Below are positions 1-12,226 of a stretch of 46,801 nucleotides of DNA, one piece after another (position 1 is the stretch's first letter; each line of letters opens with the position of its first letter). The stretch is from Vagococcus martis (GTDB taxonomy: Bacteria > Bacillota > Bacilli > Lactobacillales > Vagococcaceae), in assembly GCF_002026305.1 (NCBI RefSeq), contig NZ_MVAB01000003.1, forward strand, positions 1-46,801, given 5' to 3'. The notes under the pieces are model-generated. The model had not been told where the DNA came from. It saw only the letters and a list, made by a program, of their open reading frames with translations, and did no database searches. The translations under genes were made by a program, and so were the position numbers.

Positions 1-425
1 TGTATCCCTTGGGGCTCTAATGCTCAACTGGTGTCTAAAAGAGGTTTAAAAGAGGTTTAAAAAAGATTATAAAAAAGGTCGACTATTTTTCCCACCTAAA
101 AACCCACTCTTTTTTAAATTGATCTATGCGTAACATGAAAAAAATAAAAAATGAGTGAGAGAAAACCACTCTCACATTCCACTCACGCAGTCGCTACACG
201 CTCCTTTGCTAAAACCTAAAACATTTCTCTAAGGAAATAATTCAATAGTATTAAAATGCAAAAAAAGAACTGTTTAAGCTCATCTAGATAAAATCTTAGT
301 TTAATAAATAAAGCGTCTTTCAGACGGTCAGGGTAAACCCTAACAACCCTAAAGTAATTATCTAAAGATTATGCTATATTATTAATGCACTTAGCCCATT
401 TCTATTTGAAAGGGGGGCTAGACAT

Positions 426-536
426 ATGTTAAAACAATTCATCTTGTTATTCATCACGACTGTTTTTACTACAGTAATTACAGTTATAACTACAAAGTTA
501 TTAAATCGTTGGTTTGACGATGAAGATGATGATTAA
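426..536 (+). CDS. Fst-like type I toxin, unit 1 (intact)
   Basis: Open 36-codon gene identical to the reference at 30759-30869. The leader has lost one T in the -10 region (around 380), one G after TTAAT and one T in the helix loop, but the GGGGGG ribosome-binding site is retained. Confidence 0.8.
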   Translation: MLKQFILLFITTVFTTVITVITTKLLNRWFDDEDDD

Positions 537-892
537 AGGCATGAGTGCCAACAAACCCACACGCTAGAACTTCGCACTAGCGACAAAAAAAGCCACTACC
601 TCATCACAGGTAGTGGCTTTTGTGCTAGACATACTAGCAATTCATCTTGTTTTCGCACTCTTATTATATCATGATTTACAAAGATAAATCAAAAAGTTAA
701 CATAAATCAAATTACATCTAGTTATCCTTTCATTTTTAGGATATATAAATAAAATATTTATCCAATTATAATAGTTCTTGGAACAAATATACTTAATATT
801 CTAATTATAGTTTTTTAAATAACCAACGTTATAAATCGTATTAGGCAAAAGCTAATAATGCCATACTTGAAACTTAATTTTAAATGATCGTT

Positions 893-1364
893 TTACTTTG
901 TATTTCTTCTAAGGGTAATTTTTTTAATAGCCAAGGCATGCTCAGTTCAATTTCTAATTGTACAATAGGTTTCAGCTAGTGACCTGGGTGAAATGGATAT
1001 GCTTTCAGTAAATCCAATTCCTATATTATTAAATTTAACAAAATTTGGAGTGGAAACTTCTTTACTATGCTCTATCCAAAATGGAGGTCCATTAATTATT
1101 TTTCCTGAAAAATGATAGAAGACACTATAATGGTGAAAGCCATCATCATCTTCAAATAAGTGCCAAACCTCAGCTTCTTTTTTAGGATTAATACCAAAAG
1201 ACCTAAATAATATTAGTAGATAAGTCTAAGTAATCACATGCCAAACAATAGTTTTTACAATAATTACATTTTACAGGCATTAGTAATATAAGCTCCTTTT
1301 GAATAAAATATTTTGTCTTTTTATAATTGGAAGAAATAGAATAACCTGCTATATGAATGTTCAT
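893..1364 (-). pseudogene. Cys-rich hypothetical protein, unit 1 (frameshifted)
   Basis: Same gene as 31226-31699 but broken by several indels: loss of one T near 903, an extra T near 969, loss of CT near 1213 and changes near 1272 and 1310. A single unit carrying this many shifts beside intact copies points to sequence error. Confidence 0.75.
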
Positions 1365-1905
1365 ACATAATAAACTCACTTTCTACTAATTATTAAATAT
1401 CACCTTTCCATTTCACTAAATCAATAAAAGAAAATTTTTACCACTAATCAACAGCTTGTGATTAGTGTAAAATTTATTAATTATGCTGTGACATTTTTCC
1501 AGAATCATTACATAAGTTGTTTAATGAATTATGTATCGAACCTACACCTCAACATAAAAAAATGAACAATTGTAAAATCTCACTAAGTTAAAACACCTCA
1601 TTCACTCACAAGTTAATTAAAATTACTCCTAAATTATATCAAGAGGAATTATAAATTCTTTGTAGATTTAATGAATGATTTTAGTTAATTTGCACGAAGT
1701 CGATTGGAAAAAACACGCGTACTGCACGTGGCGGGAATAGCTTTAGTGTTACTCTTATTGCAATTTGTAGTCTTTTTAAAGTTATCATAATGATAGGTCA
1801 GCAGTATTAATAATACTAGTTTTATTATAATAAAACTAGTATTATTAATACATTCAATGTATTGTTTATATCAATCAAAATAAAATAGAAAGGACGTTAG
1901 TTATT

Positions 1906-2107
1906 GTGCGATTTTTAAAATGGTTATTTTTTATTTTAGGCACATTAATTACATTAATTAATATTCCTAAATTTTGTATCAATTATTTTTAGATTTTTTA
2001 ATCCCCAAAATAATTTTGGAGAATTAATTGGAGAATTAGTTGGTTCTATAGCTATACCGTGTGTATTTTTCGTACTATTTTTTATATTACAGAATAATCA
2101 AAAGTAA
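1906..2107 (+). pseudogene. 66-aa membrane protein gene, unit 1 (frameshifted)
   Basis: GTG start and ribosome-binding site are present, but an extra T near 1974 in the AAATTTTG run shifts the frame between the two membrane segments. Confidence 0.75.
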
Positions 2108-2678
2108 AAAATATAATAAATGTGTACAAGTAATATACCTGTGATGCTAATTAACTTTGGCAAATGTAAATGCAAAAATTAGTTATTTAATTGATTGCTT
2201 AACATAATCTCGCTTTAAAGAAGTTACACATCTACCAACACATCGAGACACCCACTTTGTGAATCTCAACTGGTCTACCTAAAAATGAAAAAAGAAGCCT
2301 TGAAAATAGGGCTTCTTTTTTTGTTGAATTTGTGAAAGGTGACGAAAGAAAATGGAGTCACCTGTTATTCTTTTTCTGTCTGGCGACAAGAACACTCAAT
2401 GATATTGAGTGTCGTTTAACTATCCGATAATCGATTTGCCTGATCGGATGAAAAAAGAAAAGGGATTGATTCCTTTTCTTTTCCCCGTAGTCTAATCTAA
2501 AGACTATATTCTGTATGCAAACTAATAGCCTTATAGGATAGCAGCAAGTAGGTTATATTGTGTACACAATAGACTACTTGGCAGGGAAAAAGTCTTTTTC
2601 CCTTGCATCCCTTTTAAAACATCCTAAGAACGAATAAATTAACTTAAAAAAAAGAGCCTCTAGTGAGTTCTTTTTGAG

Positions 2679-3608
2679 TTAATCAAATCCTTTTTGAAGA
2701 GTATTTAATACCTCTTGTTTCCAATGATCTTCTTCAACTTGTTTTGTTTCTTTTTTTTCTGTGCCAAAAAGTCTGCCTCATGAGTGCCAATTTTTAAGCC
2801 TAAAACTTTATCTTTAGCGACCCATTTTTCTTTTTTGGGAAAGGTCACCATTGTGTTCAATGTTAAATAGCTTAATGCGTAAATCTTCTTGTTGTCCCTT
2901 AGAAAAATCATCCGCATTTTTTTGCTTCAGCTTTAAAAGAAAATTGATAACCAATGACTGGCTTACCTCGTCCCTTTCCGTATTTCTTTTTGATGGTTAA
3001 ACCTCTAAAAGAGGTGTTAGTTCTTCTTTTATTGGTTTTAGGACTGTTCTATCGATTTCTCCTAAATTTTTTTTGATAACTTTTTGGGACATCTAATAAT
3101 TCAAAAAAGTCTTCTTTTGAGAAATAAGCATAGCCAGTAGTTCTAAATTGTTTTAGTAATCGAAACATAGTTTTAGAATAACTACTTTGTAAATCGGTAA
3201 ATTGTCTTAAAGAGTATCTAACCCACTCATCTAAATTATTTAGTAACGGAATAGCTTTTTCGTGAATTTGAATTTCTGCATAAGGAGTATCTACTTTGCC
3301 ATTTATTTTAAATTCATTGAAACATAACAAAACGTTCTCGTTCTAGTCCATCGGAACTTCTGCGTCCAAATCGTAAATCCATTAACTTGTCATAAGTACT
3401 CTCTAAATCATCAATAAAGCGATTATTTGCGGTTGCTTTATAATTACTCAAATCTTTTAATTGATCAAAAGAAAAAGCAACTTTTTTCTCACCCTTTTCT
3501 CTCATCCTGGAAACGATAGAAAAAAATAGATTCATCTCTACAGCAGAGAATTTTCTTAAAGGAATAGTATTTAATTCTGTATGGTATTTTTACTAATTCA
3601 TTGGTCAA
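2679..3608 (-). pseudogene. Rep_3 initiator gene, unit 1 (frameshifted)
   Basis: The whole gene is present by nucleotide match to 33019-33945, but at least six homopolymer indels (for example near 2758, 2838, 2920, 3070, 3320 and 3590) split it into short open segments. Confidence 0.8.
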
Positions 3609-3675
3609 AATATCACATCCTAACTATTTATATGTAATATCATAATATAGTCCATACAAATAATCCATATATAAA

Positions 3676-3776
3676 CTCCATACAAACAGACAAAACTCCA
3701 TACATAAACAGACAAAACTCCATACATAAACAGACAAAACTCCATACATAAACAGACAAAACTCCATGCAAACATC
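3676..3776. repeat. Iteron array, unit 1
   Basis: Units of 20, 22, 22 and 22 bp plus a 15-bp partial unit, matching the reference array at 34013-34113. Confidence 0.85.
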
Positions 3777-4208
3777 TCTGTATCCCTTGGGCTCTAATGC
3801 TCAACTGGTGTCTAAAAGAGGTTTAAAAGAGGTTTAAAAAAGATTATAAAAAAGGTCGACTATTTTTCCCACCTAAAAACCCACTCTTTTTATTAAATTG
3901 ATCTATGCGTAACATGAAAAAAAATAAAAAATGAGTGAGAGAAAACCACTCTCACATTCCACTCACGCAGTCGCTACACGCTCCTTTGCTAAAACCTAAA
4001 ACATTTCTCTAAGGAAATAATTCAATAGTATTAAAATGCAAAAAAGAACTGTTTAAGCTCATCTAGATAAAACTCTTAGTTTAATAAATAAAGCGTCTTT
4101 CAGACGGTCAGGGTAAACCCTAACAACCCTAAAGTAATTATCTAAAGATTATGCTATATTTATTAATGGCACTTAGCCCATTTTCTATTTGAAAGGGGGG
4201 CTAGACAT

Positions 4209-4319
4209 ATGTTAAAACAATTCATCTTGTTATTCATCACGACTGTTTTTACTACAGTAATTACAGTTATAACTACAAAGTTATTAAATCGTTGGTTTGA
4301 CGATGAAGATGATGATTAA
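4209..4319 (+). CDS. Fst-like type I toxin, unit 2 (intact)
   Basis: Open 36-codon gene identical to the reference. The downstream terminator has one extra A in its A/T tract near 4377. Confidence 0.85.
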   Translation: MLKQFILLFITTVFTTVITVITTKLLNRWFDDEDDD

Positions 4320-4676
4320 AGGCATGAGTGCCAACAAACCCACACGCTAGAACTTCGCACTAGCGACAAAAAAAAGCCACTACCTCATCACAGGTAGTGG
4401 CTTTTGTGCTAGACATACTAGCAATTCATCTTGTTTTCGCACTCTTATTATATCATGATTTACAAAGATAAATCAAAAAGTTAACATAAATCAAATTACA
4501 TCTAGTTATCCTTTCATTTTTAGGATATATAAATAAAATATTTATCCAATTATAATAGTTCTTGGAACAAATATACTTAATATTCTAATTATAGTTTTTT
4601 AAATAACCAACGTTATAAATCGTATTAGGCAAAAGCTAATAATGCCATACTTGAAACTTAATTTTAAATGATCGTT

Positions 4677-5150
4677 TTACTTTGTATTTTCTTCTAAGGG
4701 TAATTTTTTTAATAGCCAAGGCATGCTCAGTTCAATTTCTAATTGTACAATAGGTTCAGCTAGTGACCTGGGTGAAATGGATATGCTTTCAGTAAATCCA
4801 ATTCCTATATTATTAAATTTAACAAAATTTGGAGTGGAAACTTCTTTACTATGCTCTATCCAAAATGGAGGTCCATTAATTATTTTTCCTGAAAAATGAT
4901 AGAAGACACTATAATGGTGAAAGCCATCATCATCTTCAAATAAGTGCCAAACCTCAGCTTCTTTTTTAGGATTAATACCAAAAGACCTAAATAATATCTT
5001 AGTAGATAAGTCTAAGTAATCACATGCCAAACAATAGTTTTTACAATAATTACATTTACAGGCATTAGTAATATAAGCTCCTTTTGAATAAAATAATTTT
5101 GTCTTTTTATAATTGGAAGAAATAGAATAACCTGCTATATGAATGTTCAT
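4677..5150 (-). CDS. Cys-rich hypothetical protein, unit 2 (intact)
   Basis: Same protein as 31226-31699, from the preferred ATG. An in-frame GTG five codons upstream would start it at 5165. Confidence 0.8.
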   Translation of the reverse strand: MNIHIAGYSISSNYKKTKLFYSKGAYITNACKCNYCKNYCLACDYLDLSTKILFRSFGINPKKEAEVWHLFEDDDGFHHYSVFYHFSGKIINGPPFWIEHSKEVSTPNFVKFNNIGIGFTESISISPRSLAEPIVQLEIELSMPWLLKKLPLEENTK

Positions 5151-5688
5151 ACATAATAAACTCACTTTCTACTAATTATTAAATATCACCTTTCCATTTC
5201 ACTAAATCAATAAAAGAAAATTTTTTACCACTAATCAACATAGCTTGTGATTAGTGTAAAATTTATTAATTATGCTGTGACATTTTTCCAGAATCATTAC
5301 ATAAGTTGTTTAATGAATTATGTATCGAACCTACACCTCAACATAAAAAAATGAACAATTGTAAAATCTCACTAAGTTAAAACACCTCATTCACTCACAA
5401 GTTAATTAAAATTACTCCTAAATTATATCAAGAGGAATTATAAATTCTTTGTAGATTTAATGAATGATTTAGTTAATTTGCACGAAGTCGATTGGAAAAA
5501 ACACGCGTACTGCACGTGGCGGGAATAGCTTTGTGTTACTCTTTTGCAATTTGTAGTCTTTTTAAAGTTATCATAATGATAGGTCAGCAGTATTAATAAT
5601 ACTAGTTTTATTATAATAAAACTAGTATTATTAATACATTCAATGTTTGTTTATATATCAAAATAAAATAGAAAGGACGTTAGTTATT

Positions 5689-5890
5689 GTGCGATTTTTA
5701 AAATGGTTATTTTTTATTTTAGGCACATTAATTACATTAATTAATATTCCTAAATTTGTATCAATTATTTTTAGATTTTTTAATCCCCAAAATAATTTTG
5801 GAGAGAATTAATTGGAGAATTAGTTGGTTCTATAGCTATACCGTGTGTATTTTCGTACTATTTTTTATATTACAGAATAATCAAAAGTAA
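5689..5890 (+). pseudogene. 66-aa membrane protein gene, unit 2 (frameshifted)
   Basis: A GA duplication near 5803 and loss of one T near 5851 shift the second half. The first membrane segment is unchanged. Confidence 0.75.
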
Positions 5891-6312
5891 AAAATATAAT
5901 AAATGTGTACAAGTAATATACCTGTGATGCTAATTAACTTTGGCAAAATGTAAATGCAAAAATTAGTTATTTAATTGATTGCTTAACATAATCTCGCTTT
6001 AAAGAAGTTACACATCTACCAACACATCGAGACACCCACTTTGTGAATCTCAACTGGTCTACCTAAAAATGAAAAAAGAAGCCTTGAAAATAGGGCTTCT
6101 TTTTTTGTTGAATTTGTGAAAGGTGACGAAAGAAAATGGAGTCACCTGTTATTCTTTTTCTGTCTGGCGACAAGAACACTCAATGATATTGAGTGTCGTT
6201 TAACTATCCGATAATCGATTTGCCTGATCGGATGAAAAAAGAAAAGGGATTGATTCCTTTTCTTTTCCCCGTAGTCTAATCTAAAGACTATATTCTATGC
6301 AAACTAATAGCC

Positions 6313-7392
6313 TTATAGGATAGCAGCAAGTAGGTTATATTGTGTACACAATAGACTACTTGGCAGGGAAAAAAGTCTTTTTCCCTTGCATCCCTTTTTA
6401 AAACATCCTAAGAACGAATAAATTAACTTAAAAAAAAGAGCCTCTAACAGTGAGTTCTTTTTTGAGTTAATCAAATCCTTTTGAAGAGTATTTAATACCT
6501 CTTGTTTCCAATGATCTTCTTCAACTTGTTTTGTTTCTTTTTGTTTCTGTGCCAAAAAGTCTGCCTCATGAGTGCCAATTTTTAAGCCTAAAACTTTATC
6601 TTTAGCGACCCATTTTTCTTTTTGGGAAAGGTCACCATTGTGTTCAATGTTAAATAGCTTAATGCGTAAATCTTCTTGTTGTCCCTTAGAAAAATCATCC
6701 GCATTTTTTGCTTCAGCTTTAAAAGAAAATTGATAACCAATGACTGGCTTACCTCGTCCCTTTCCGTATTTCTTTTTGATGGTTAAACCTCTAAAAAGAG
6801 GTGTTAGTTCTTCTTTTATTGGTTTTAGGACTGTTCTATCGATTTCTCCTAAATTTTTTTGATAACTTTTTGGGACATCTAATAATTCAAAAAAGTCTTC
6901 TTTTGAGAAATAAGCATAGCCAGTAGTTCTAAATTGTTTTAGTAATCGAAACATAGTTTTAGAATAACTACTTTGTAAATCGGTAAATTGTCTTAAAGAG
7001 TATCTAACCCACTCATCTAAATTATTTAGTAACGGAATAGCTTTTTCGTGAATTTGAATTTCTGCATAAGGAGTATCTACTTTGCCATTTATTTTAAATT
7101 CATTGAACATAACAAAACGTTCTCGTTCTAGTCCATCGGAACTTCTGCGTCCAAATCGTAAATCCATTAACTTGTCATAAGTACTCTCTAAATCATCAAT
7201 AAAGCGATTATTTGCGGTTGCTTTATAATTACTCAAATCTTTTAATTGATCAAAAGAAAAAGCAACTTTTTTCTCACCCTTTTCTCTCATCCTGGAAACG
7301 ATAGAAAAAAATAGATTCATCTCTACAGCAGAGAATTTTCTTAAAGGAATAGTATTTAATTCTGTATGGTATTTTACTAATTCATTGGTCAA
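6313..7392 (-). CDS. Rep_3 initiator, unit 2 (C-terminal frameshift, reads on)
   Basis: Residues 1-304 match the reference Rep. One T is missing in the run at 6479-6482, so the normal stop (6467-6469) is skipped and about 55 foreign residues are added from the downstream hairpin region. The 359-aa product is almost certainly an artefact of that missing base, because units 7-9 agree on the 308-aa form. Confidence 0.75.
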   Translation of the reverse strand: MTNELVKYHTELNTIPLRKFSAVEMNLFFSIVSRMREKGEKKVAFSFDQLKDLSNYKATANNRFIDDLESTYDKLMDLRFGRRSSDGLERERFVMFNEFKINGKVDTPYAEIQIHEKAIPLLNNLDEWVRYSLRQFTDLQSSYSKTMFRLLKQFRTTGYAYFSKEDFFELLDVPKSYQKNLGEIDRTVLKPIKEELTPLFRGLTIKKKYGKGRGKPVIGYQFSFKAEAKNADDFSKGQQEDLRIKLFNIEHNGDLSQKEKWVAKDKVLGLKIGTHEADFLAQKQKETKQVEEDHWKQEVLNTLQKDLINSKKNSLLEALFFKLIYSFLGCFKKGCKGKRLFSLPSSLLCTQYNLLAAIL

Positions 7393-7459
7393 AATATCAC
7401 ATCCTAACTATTTATATGTAATATCATAATATAGTCCATACAAATAATCCATATATAAA

Positions 7460-7560
7460 CTCCATACAAACAGACAAAACTCCATACATAAACAGACAAA
7501 ACTCCATACATAAACAGACAAAACTCCATACATAAACAGACAAAACTCCATGCAAACATC
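7460..7560. repeat. Iteron array, unit 2
   Basis: Same 20+22+22+22+15 structure as the reference. Confidence 0.85.
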
Positions 7561-7994
7561 TCTGTATCCCTTGGGGCTCTAATGCTCAACTGGTGTCTAA
7601 AAGAGGTTTAAAAGAGGTTTAAAAAAGATTATAAAAAAGGTCGACTATTTTTCCCACCTAAAAACCCACTCTTTTTATTAAATTGATCTATGCGTAACAT
7701 GAAAAAAAATAAAAAATGAGTGAGAGAAAACCACTCTCACATTCCACTCACGCAGTCGCTACACGCTCCTTTGCTAAAACCTAAAACATTTCTCTAAGGA
7801 AATAATTCAATAGTATTAAAATGCAAAAAAAGAACTGTTTAAGCTCATCTAGATAAAACTCTTAGTTTAATAAATAAAGCGTCTTTCAGACGGTCAGGGT
7901 AAACCCTAACAACCCTAAAGTAATTATCTAAAGATTATGCTATATTTATTAATGGCACTTAGCCCATTTTCTATTTGAAAGGGGGGCTAGACAT

Positions 7995-8105
7995 ATGTTA
8001 AAACAATTCATCTTGTTATTCATCACGACTGTTTTTACTACAGTAATTACAGTTATAACTACAAAGTTATTAAATCGTTGGTTTGACGATGAAGATGATG
8101 ATTAA
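7995..8105 (+). CDS. Fst-like type I toxin, unit 3 (intact)
   Basis: Open 36-codon gene. Leader helix, ribosome-binding site and terminator match the reference. Confidence 0.85.
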   Translation: MLKQFILLFITTVFTTVITVITTKLLNRWFDDEDDD

Positions 8106-8461
8106 AGGCATGAGTGCCAACAAACCCACACGCTAGAACTTCGCACTAGCGACAAAAAAAGCCACTACCTCATCACAGGTAGTGGCTTTTGTGCTAGACA
8201 TACTAGCAATTCATCTTGTTTTCGCACTCTTATTATATCATGATTTACAAAGATAAATCAAAAAGTTAACATAAATCAAATTACATCTAGTTATCCTTTC
8301 ATTTTTAGGATATATAAATAAAATATTTATCCAATTATAATAGTTCTTGGAACAAATATACTTAATATTCTAATTATAGTTTTTTAAATAACCAACGTTA
8401 TAAATCGTATTAGGCAAAAGCTAATAATGCCATACTTGAAACTTAATTTTAAATGATCGTT

Positions 8462-8935
8462 TTACTTTGTATTTTCTTCTAAGGGTAATTTTTTTAATAG
8501 CCAAGGCATGCTCAGTTCAATTTCTAATTGTACAATAGGTTCAGCTAGTGACCTGGGTGAAATGGATATGCTTTCAGTAAATCCAATTCCTATATTATTA
8601 AATTTAACAAAATTTGGAGTGGAAACTTCTTTACTATGCTCTATCCAAAATGGAGGTCCATTAATTATTTTTCCTGAAAAATGATAGAAGACACTATAAT
8701 GGTGAAAGCCATCATCATCTTCAAATAAGTGCCAAACCTCAGCTTCTTTTTTAGGATTAATACCAAAAGACCTAAATAATATCTTAGTAGATAAGTCTAA
8801 GTAATCACATGCCAAACAATAGTTTTTACAATAATTACATTTACAGGCATTAGTAATATAAGCTCCTTTTGAATAAAATAATTTTGTCTTTTTATAATTG
8901 GAAGAAATAGAATAACCTGCTATATGAATGTTCAT
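8462..8935 (-). CDS. Cys-rich hypothetical protein, unit 3 (intact)
   Basis: Same protein as the reference copy. The alternative GTG start would be at 8950. Confidence 0.8.
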   Translation of the reverse strand: MNIHIAGYSISSNYKKTKLFYSKGAYITNACKCNYCKNYCLACDYLDLSTKILFRSFGINPKKEAEVWHLFEDDDGFHHYSVFYHFSGKIINGPPFWIEHSKEVSTPNFVKFNNIGIGFTESISISPRSLAEPIVQLEIELSMPWLLKKLPLEENTK

Positions 8936-9477
8936 ACATAATAAACTCACTTTCTACTAATTATTAAATATCACCTTTCCATTTCACTAAATCAATAAAA
9001 GAAAATTTTTTACCACTAATCAACATAGCTTGTGATTAGTGTAAAATTTATTAATTATGCTGTGACATTTTTCCAGAATCATTACATAAGTTGTTTAATG
9101 AATTATGTATCGAACCTACACCTCAACATAAAAAAATGAACAATTGTAAAATCTCACTAAGTTAAAACACCTCATTCACTCACAAGTTAATTAAAATTAC
9201 TCCTAAATTATATCAAGAGGAATTATAAATTCTTTGTAGATTTAATGAATGATTTTAGTTAATTTGCACGAAGTCGATTGGAAAAAACACGCGTACTGCA
9301 CGTGGCGGGAATAGCTTTAGTGTTACTCTTATTGCAATTTGTAGTCTTTTTAAAGTTATCATAATGATAGGTCAGCAGTATTAATAATACTAGTTTTATT
9401 ATAATAAAACTAGTATTATTAATACATTCAATGTATTGTTTATATATCAAAATAAAATAGAAAGGACGTTAGTTATT

Positions 9478-9678
9478 GTGCGATTTTTAAAATGGTTATT
9501 TTTTATTTTAGGCACATTAATTACATTAATTAATATTCCTAAATTTGTATCAATTATTTTTAGATTTTTTAATCCCCAAAATAATTTTGGAGAATTAATT
9601 GGAGAATTAGTTGGTTCTATAGCTATACCGTGTGTATTTTTCGTACTATTTTTTATATTACAGAATAATCAAAAGTAA
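9478..9678 (+). CDS. 66-aa two-segment membrane protein, unit 3 (intact)
   Basis: Same as 32242-32442. GTG start with AAAGGA 11 nt upstream. The frame also stays open upstream to a TTG at 9436. Confidence 0.65.
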   Translation: MRFLKWLFFILGTLITLINIPKFVSIIFRFFNPQNNFGELIGELVGSIAIPCVFFVLFFILQNNQK

Positions 9679-10255
9679 AAAATATAATAAATGTGTACAA
9701 GTAATATACCTGTGATGCTAATTAACTTTGGCAAAATGTAAATGCAAAAATTAGTTATTTAATTGATTGCTTAACATAATCTCGCTTTAAAGAAGTTACA
9801 CATCTACCAACACATCGAGACACCCACTTTGTGAATCTCAACTGGTCTACCTAAAAATGAAAAAAAGAAGCCTTGAAAATAGGGCTTCTTTTTTTGTTGA
9901 ATTTGTGAAAGGTGACGAAAGAAAATGGAGTCACCTGTTATTCTTTTTCTGTCTGGCGACAGAACACTCAATGATATTGAGTGTCGTTTAACTATCCGAT
10001 AATCGATTTGCCTGATCGGATGAAAAAAGAAAAGGGATTGATTCCTTTTCTTTTCCCCGTAGTCTAATCTAAAGACTATATTCTGTATGCAAACTAATAG
10101 CCTTATAGGATAGCAGCAAGTAGGTTATATTGTGTACACAATAGACTACTTGGCAGGGAAAAAAGTCTTTTTCCCTTGCATCCCTTTTAAAACATCCTAA
10201 GAACGAATAAATTAACTTAAAAAAAAGAGCCTCTAACAGTGAGTTCTTTTTTGAG

Positions 10256-11186
10256 TTAATCAAATCCTTTTTGAAGAGTATTTAATACCTCTTGTTTCCA
10301 ATGATCTTCTTCAACTTGTTTTGTTTCTTTTGTTTTCTGTGCCAAAAAGTCTGCCTCATGAGTGCCAATTTTTAAGCCTAAAACTTTATCTTTAGCGACC
10401 CATTTTTCTTTTTGGGAAAGGTCACCATTGTGTTCAATGTTAAATAGCTTAATGCGTAAATCTTCTTGTTGTCCCTTAGAAAAATCATCCGCATTTTTTT
10501 GCTTCAGCTTTAAAAGAAAATTGATAACCAATGACTGGCTTACCTCGTCCCTTTCCGTATTTCTTTTTGATGGTTAAACCTCTAAAAGAGGTGTTTAGTT
10601 CTTCTTTTATTGGTTTTAGGACTGTTCTATCGATTTCTCCTAAATTTTTTTGATAACTTTTTGGGACATCTAATAATTCAAAAAAGTCTTCTTTTGAGAA
10701 ATAAGCATAGCCAGTAGTTCTAAATTGTTTTAGTAATCGAAACATAGTTTTAGAATAACTACTTTGTAAATCGGTAAATTGTCTTAAAGAGTATCTAACC
10801 CACTCATCTAAATTATTTAGTAACGGAATAGCTTTTTCGTGAATTTGAATTTCTGCATAAGGAGTATCTACTTTGCCATTTATTTTAAATTCATTGAACA
10901 TAACAAAAACGTTCTCGTTCTAGTCCATCGGAACTTCTGCGTCCAAATCGTAAATCCATTAACTTGTCATAAGTACTCTCTAAATCATCAATAAAGCGAT
11001 TATTTGCGGTTGCTTTATAATTACTCAAATCTTTTTAATTGATCAAAAAGAAAAAGCACTTTTTTTCTCACCCTTTTCTCTCATCCTGGAAACGATAGAA
11101 AAAAATAGATTCATCTCTACAGCAGAGAATTTTCTTAAAGGAATAGTATTTAATTCTGTATGGTATTTTACTAATTCATTGGTCAA
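10256..11186 (-). pseudogene. Rep_3 initiator gene, unit 3 (frameshifted)
   Basis: Extra bases at the T run near 10493, near 10593 and the A run near 10904, and changes near 11035-11065, break the frame. Two overlapping open pieces at 10256-10531 and 10485-10901 cover the C-terminal two thirds. Confidence 0.8.
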
Positions 11187-11253
11187 AATATCACATCCTA
11201 ACTATTTATATGTAATATCATAATATAGTCCATACAAATAATCCATATATAAA

Positions 11254-11353
11254 CTCCATACAAACAGACAAACTCCATACATAAACAGACAAAACTCCAT
11301 ACATAAACAGACAAAACTCCATACATAAACAGACAAAACTCCATGCAAACATC
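11254..11353. repeat. Iteron array, unit 3
   Basis: As the reference, but the first unit has one A fewer (near 11268). Confidence 0.8.
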
Positions 11354-11757
11354 TCTGTATCCCTTGGGGCTCTAATGCTCAACTGGTGTCTAAAAGAGGT
11401 TTAAAAGAGGTTTAAAAAGATTATAAAAAAGGTCGACTATTTTTCCCACCTAAAAACTCTTTTTAAAATGCATGAAAAAAAAAAAAAAATGAGTGAGAGA
11501 AAACCACTCTTCCACTCACGCAGTCGCTACACGCTCCTTTGCTAAAACTAAAACATTTCTCTAAGGAAATAATTCAATAGTATTAAATGCAAAAAAAGAA
11601 CTGTTTAAGCTCATCTAGATAAAACTCTTAGTTTAATAAATAAGCGTCTTTCAGACGGTCAGGGTAAACCCTAACAACCCTAAAGTAATTATCTAAAGAT
11701 TATGCTATATTATTAATGGCACTAGCCCATTTTCTATTTGAAAGGGGGGCTAGACAT

Positions 11758-11869
11758 ATGTTAAACAATTCATCTTGTTATTCATCACGACTGTTTTTTA
11801 CTTACAGTAATTACAGTTATAACTACAAAGTTATTAAATCGTTGGTTTGACGATGAAGATGATGATTAA
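11758..11869 (+). pseudogene. Fst-like toxin gene, unit 4 (frameshifted)
   Basis: One A is missing from the fourth codon region (near 11764) and two T are gained near 11797-11802. The leader has also lost a T at the helix (ACTAGCCC). Confidence 0.75.
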
Positions 11870-12226
11870 AGGCATGAGTGCCAACAAACCCACACGCTAG
11901 AACTTCGCACTAGCGACAAAAAAAGCCACTACCTCATCACAGGTAGTGGCTTTTGTGCTAGACATACTAGCAATTCATCTTGTTTTCGCACTCTTATTAT
12001 ATCATGATTTACAAAGATAAATCAAAAAGTTAACATAAATCAAATTACATCTAGTTATCCTTTCATTTTTAGGATATATAAATAAAATATTTATCCAATT
12101 ATAATAGTTCTTGGAACAAATATACTTAATATTCTAATTATAGTTTTTAAATATAACCAACGTTATAAATCGTATTAGGCAAAAGCTAATAATGCCATAC
12201 TTGAAACTTAATTTTAAATGATCGTT

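Larger units (their letters stand above)
1..3778. repeat. Plasmid unit 1
   Basis: Complete unit of 3,778 bp with many homopolymer indels. Only the toxin gene is open; the Cys-rich gene, the 66-aa gene and rep are all frameshifted. Confidence 0.95.
3779..7562. repeat. Plasmid unit 2
   Basis: Complete unit of 3,784 bp. The toxin and Cys-rich genes are intact, the 66-aa gene is shifted, and rep is open but altered at its C-terminus. Confidence 0.95.
7563..11355. repeat. Plasmid unit 3
   Basis: Complete unit of 3,793 bp. Toxin, Cys-rich and 66-aa genes are intact; rep is frameshifted. Confidence 0.95.

Noticed and set aside
10362-10577. Plus-strand open frames antisense to rep (also at 14089-14292, 40726-40938 and 44615-44800)
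   Set aside because: They lie wholly inside rep, differ between units according to indels and have no ribosome-binding site.
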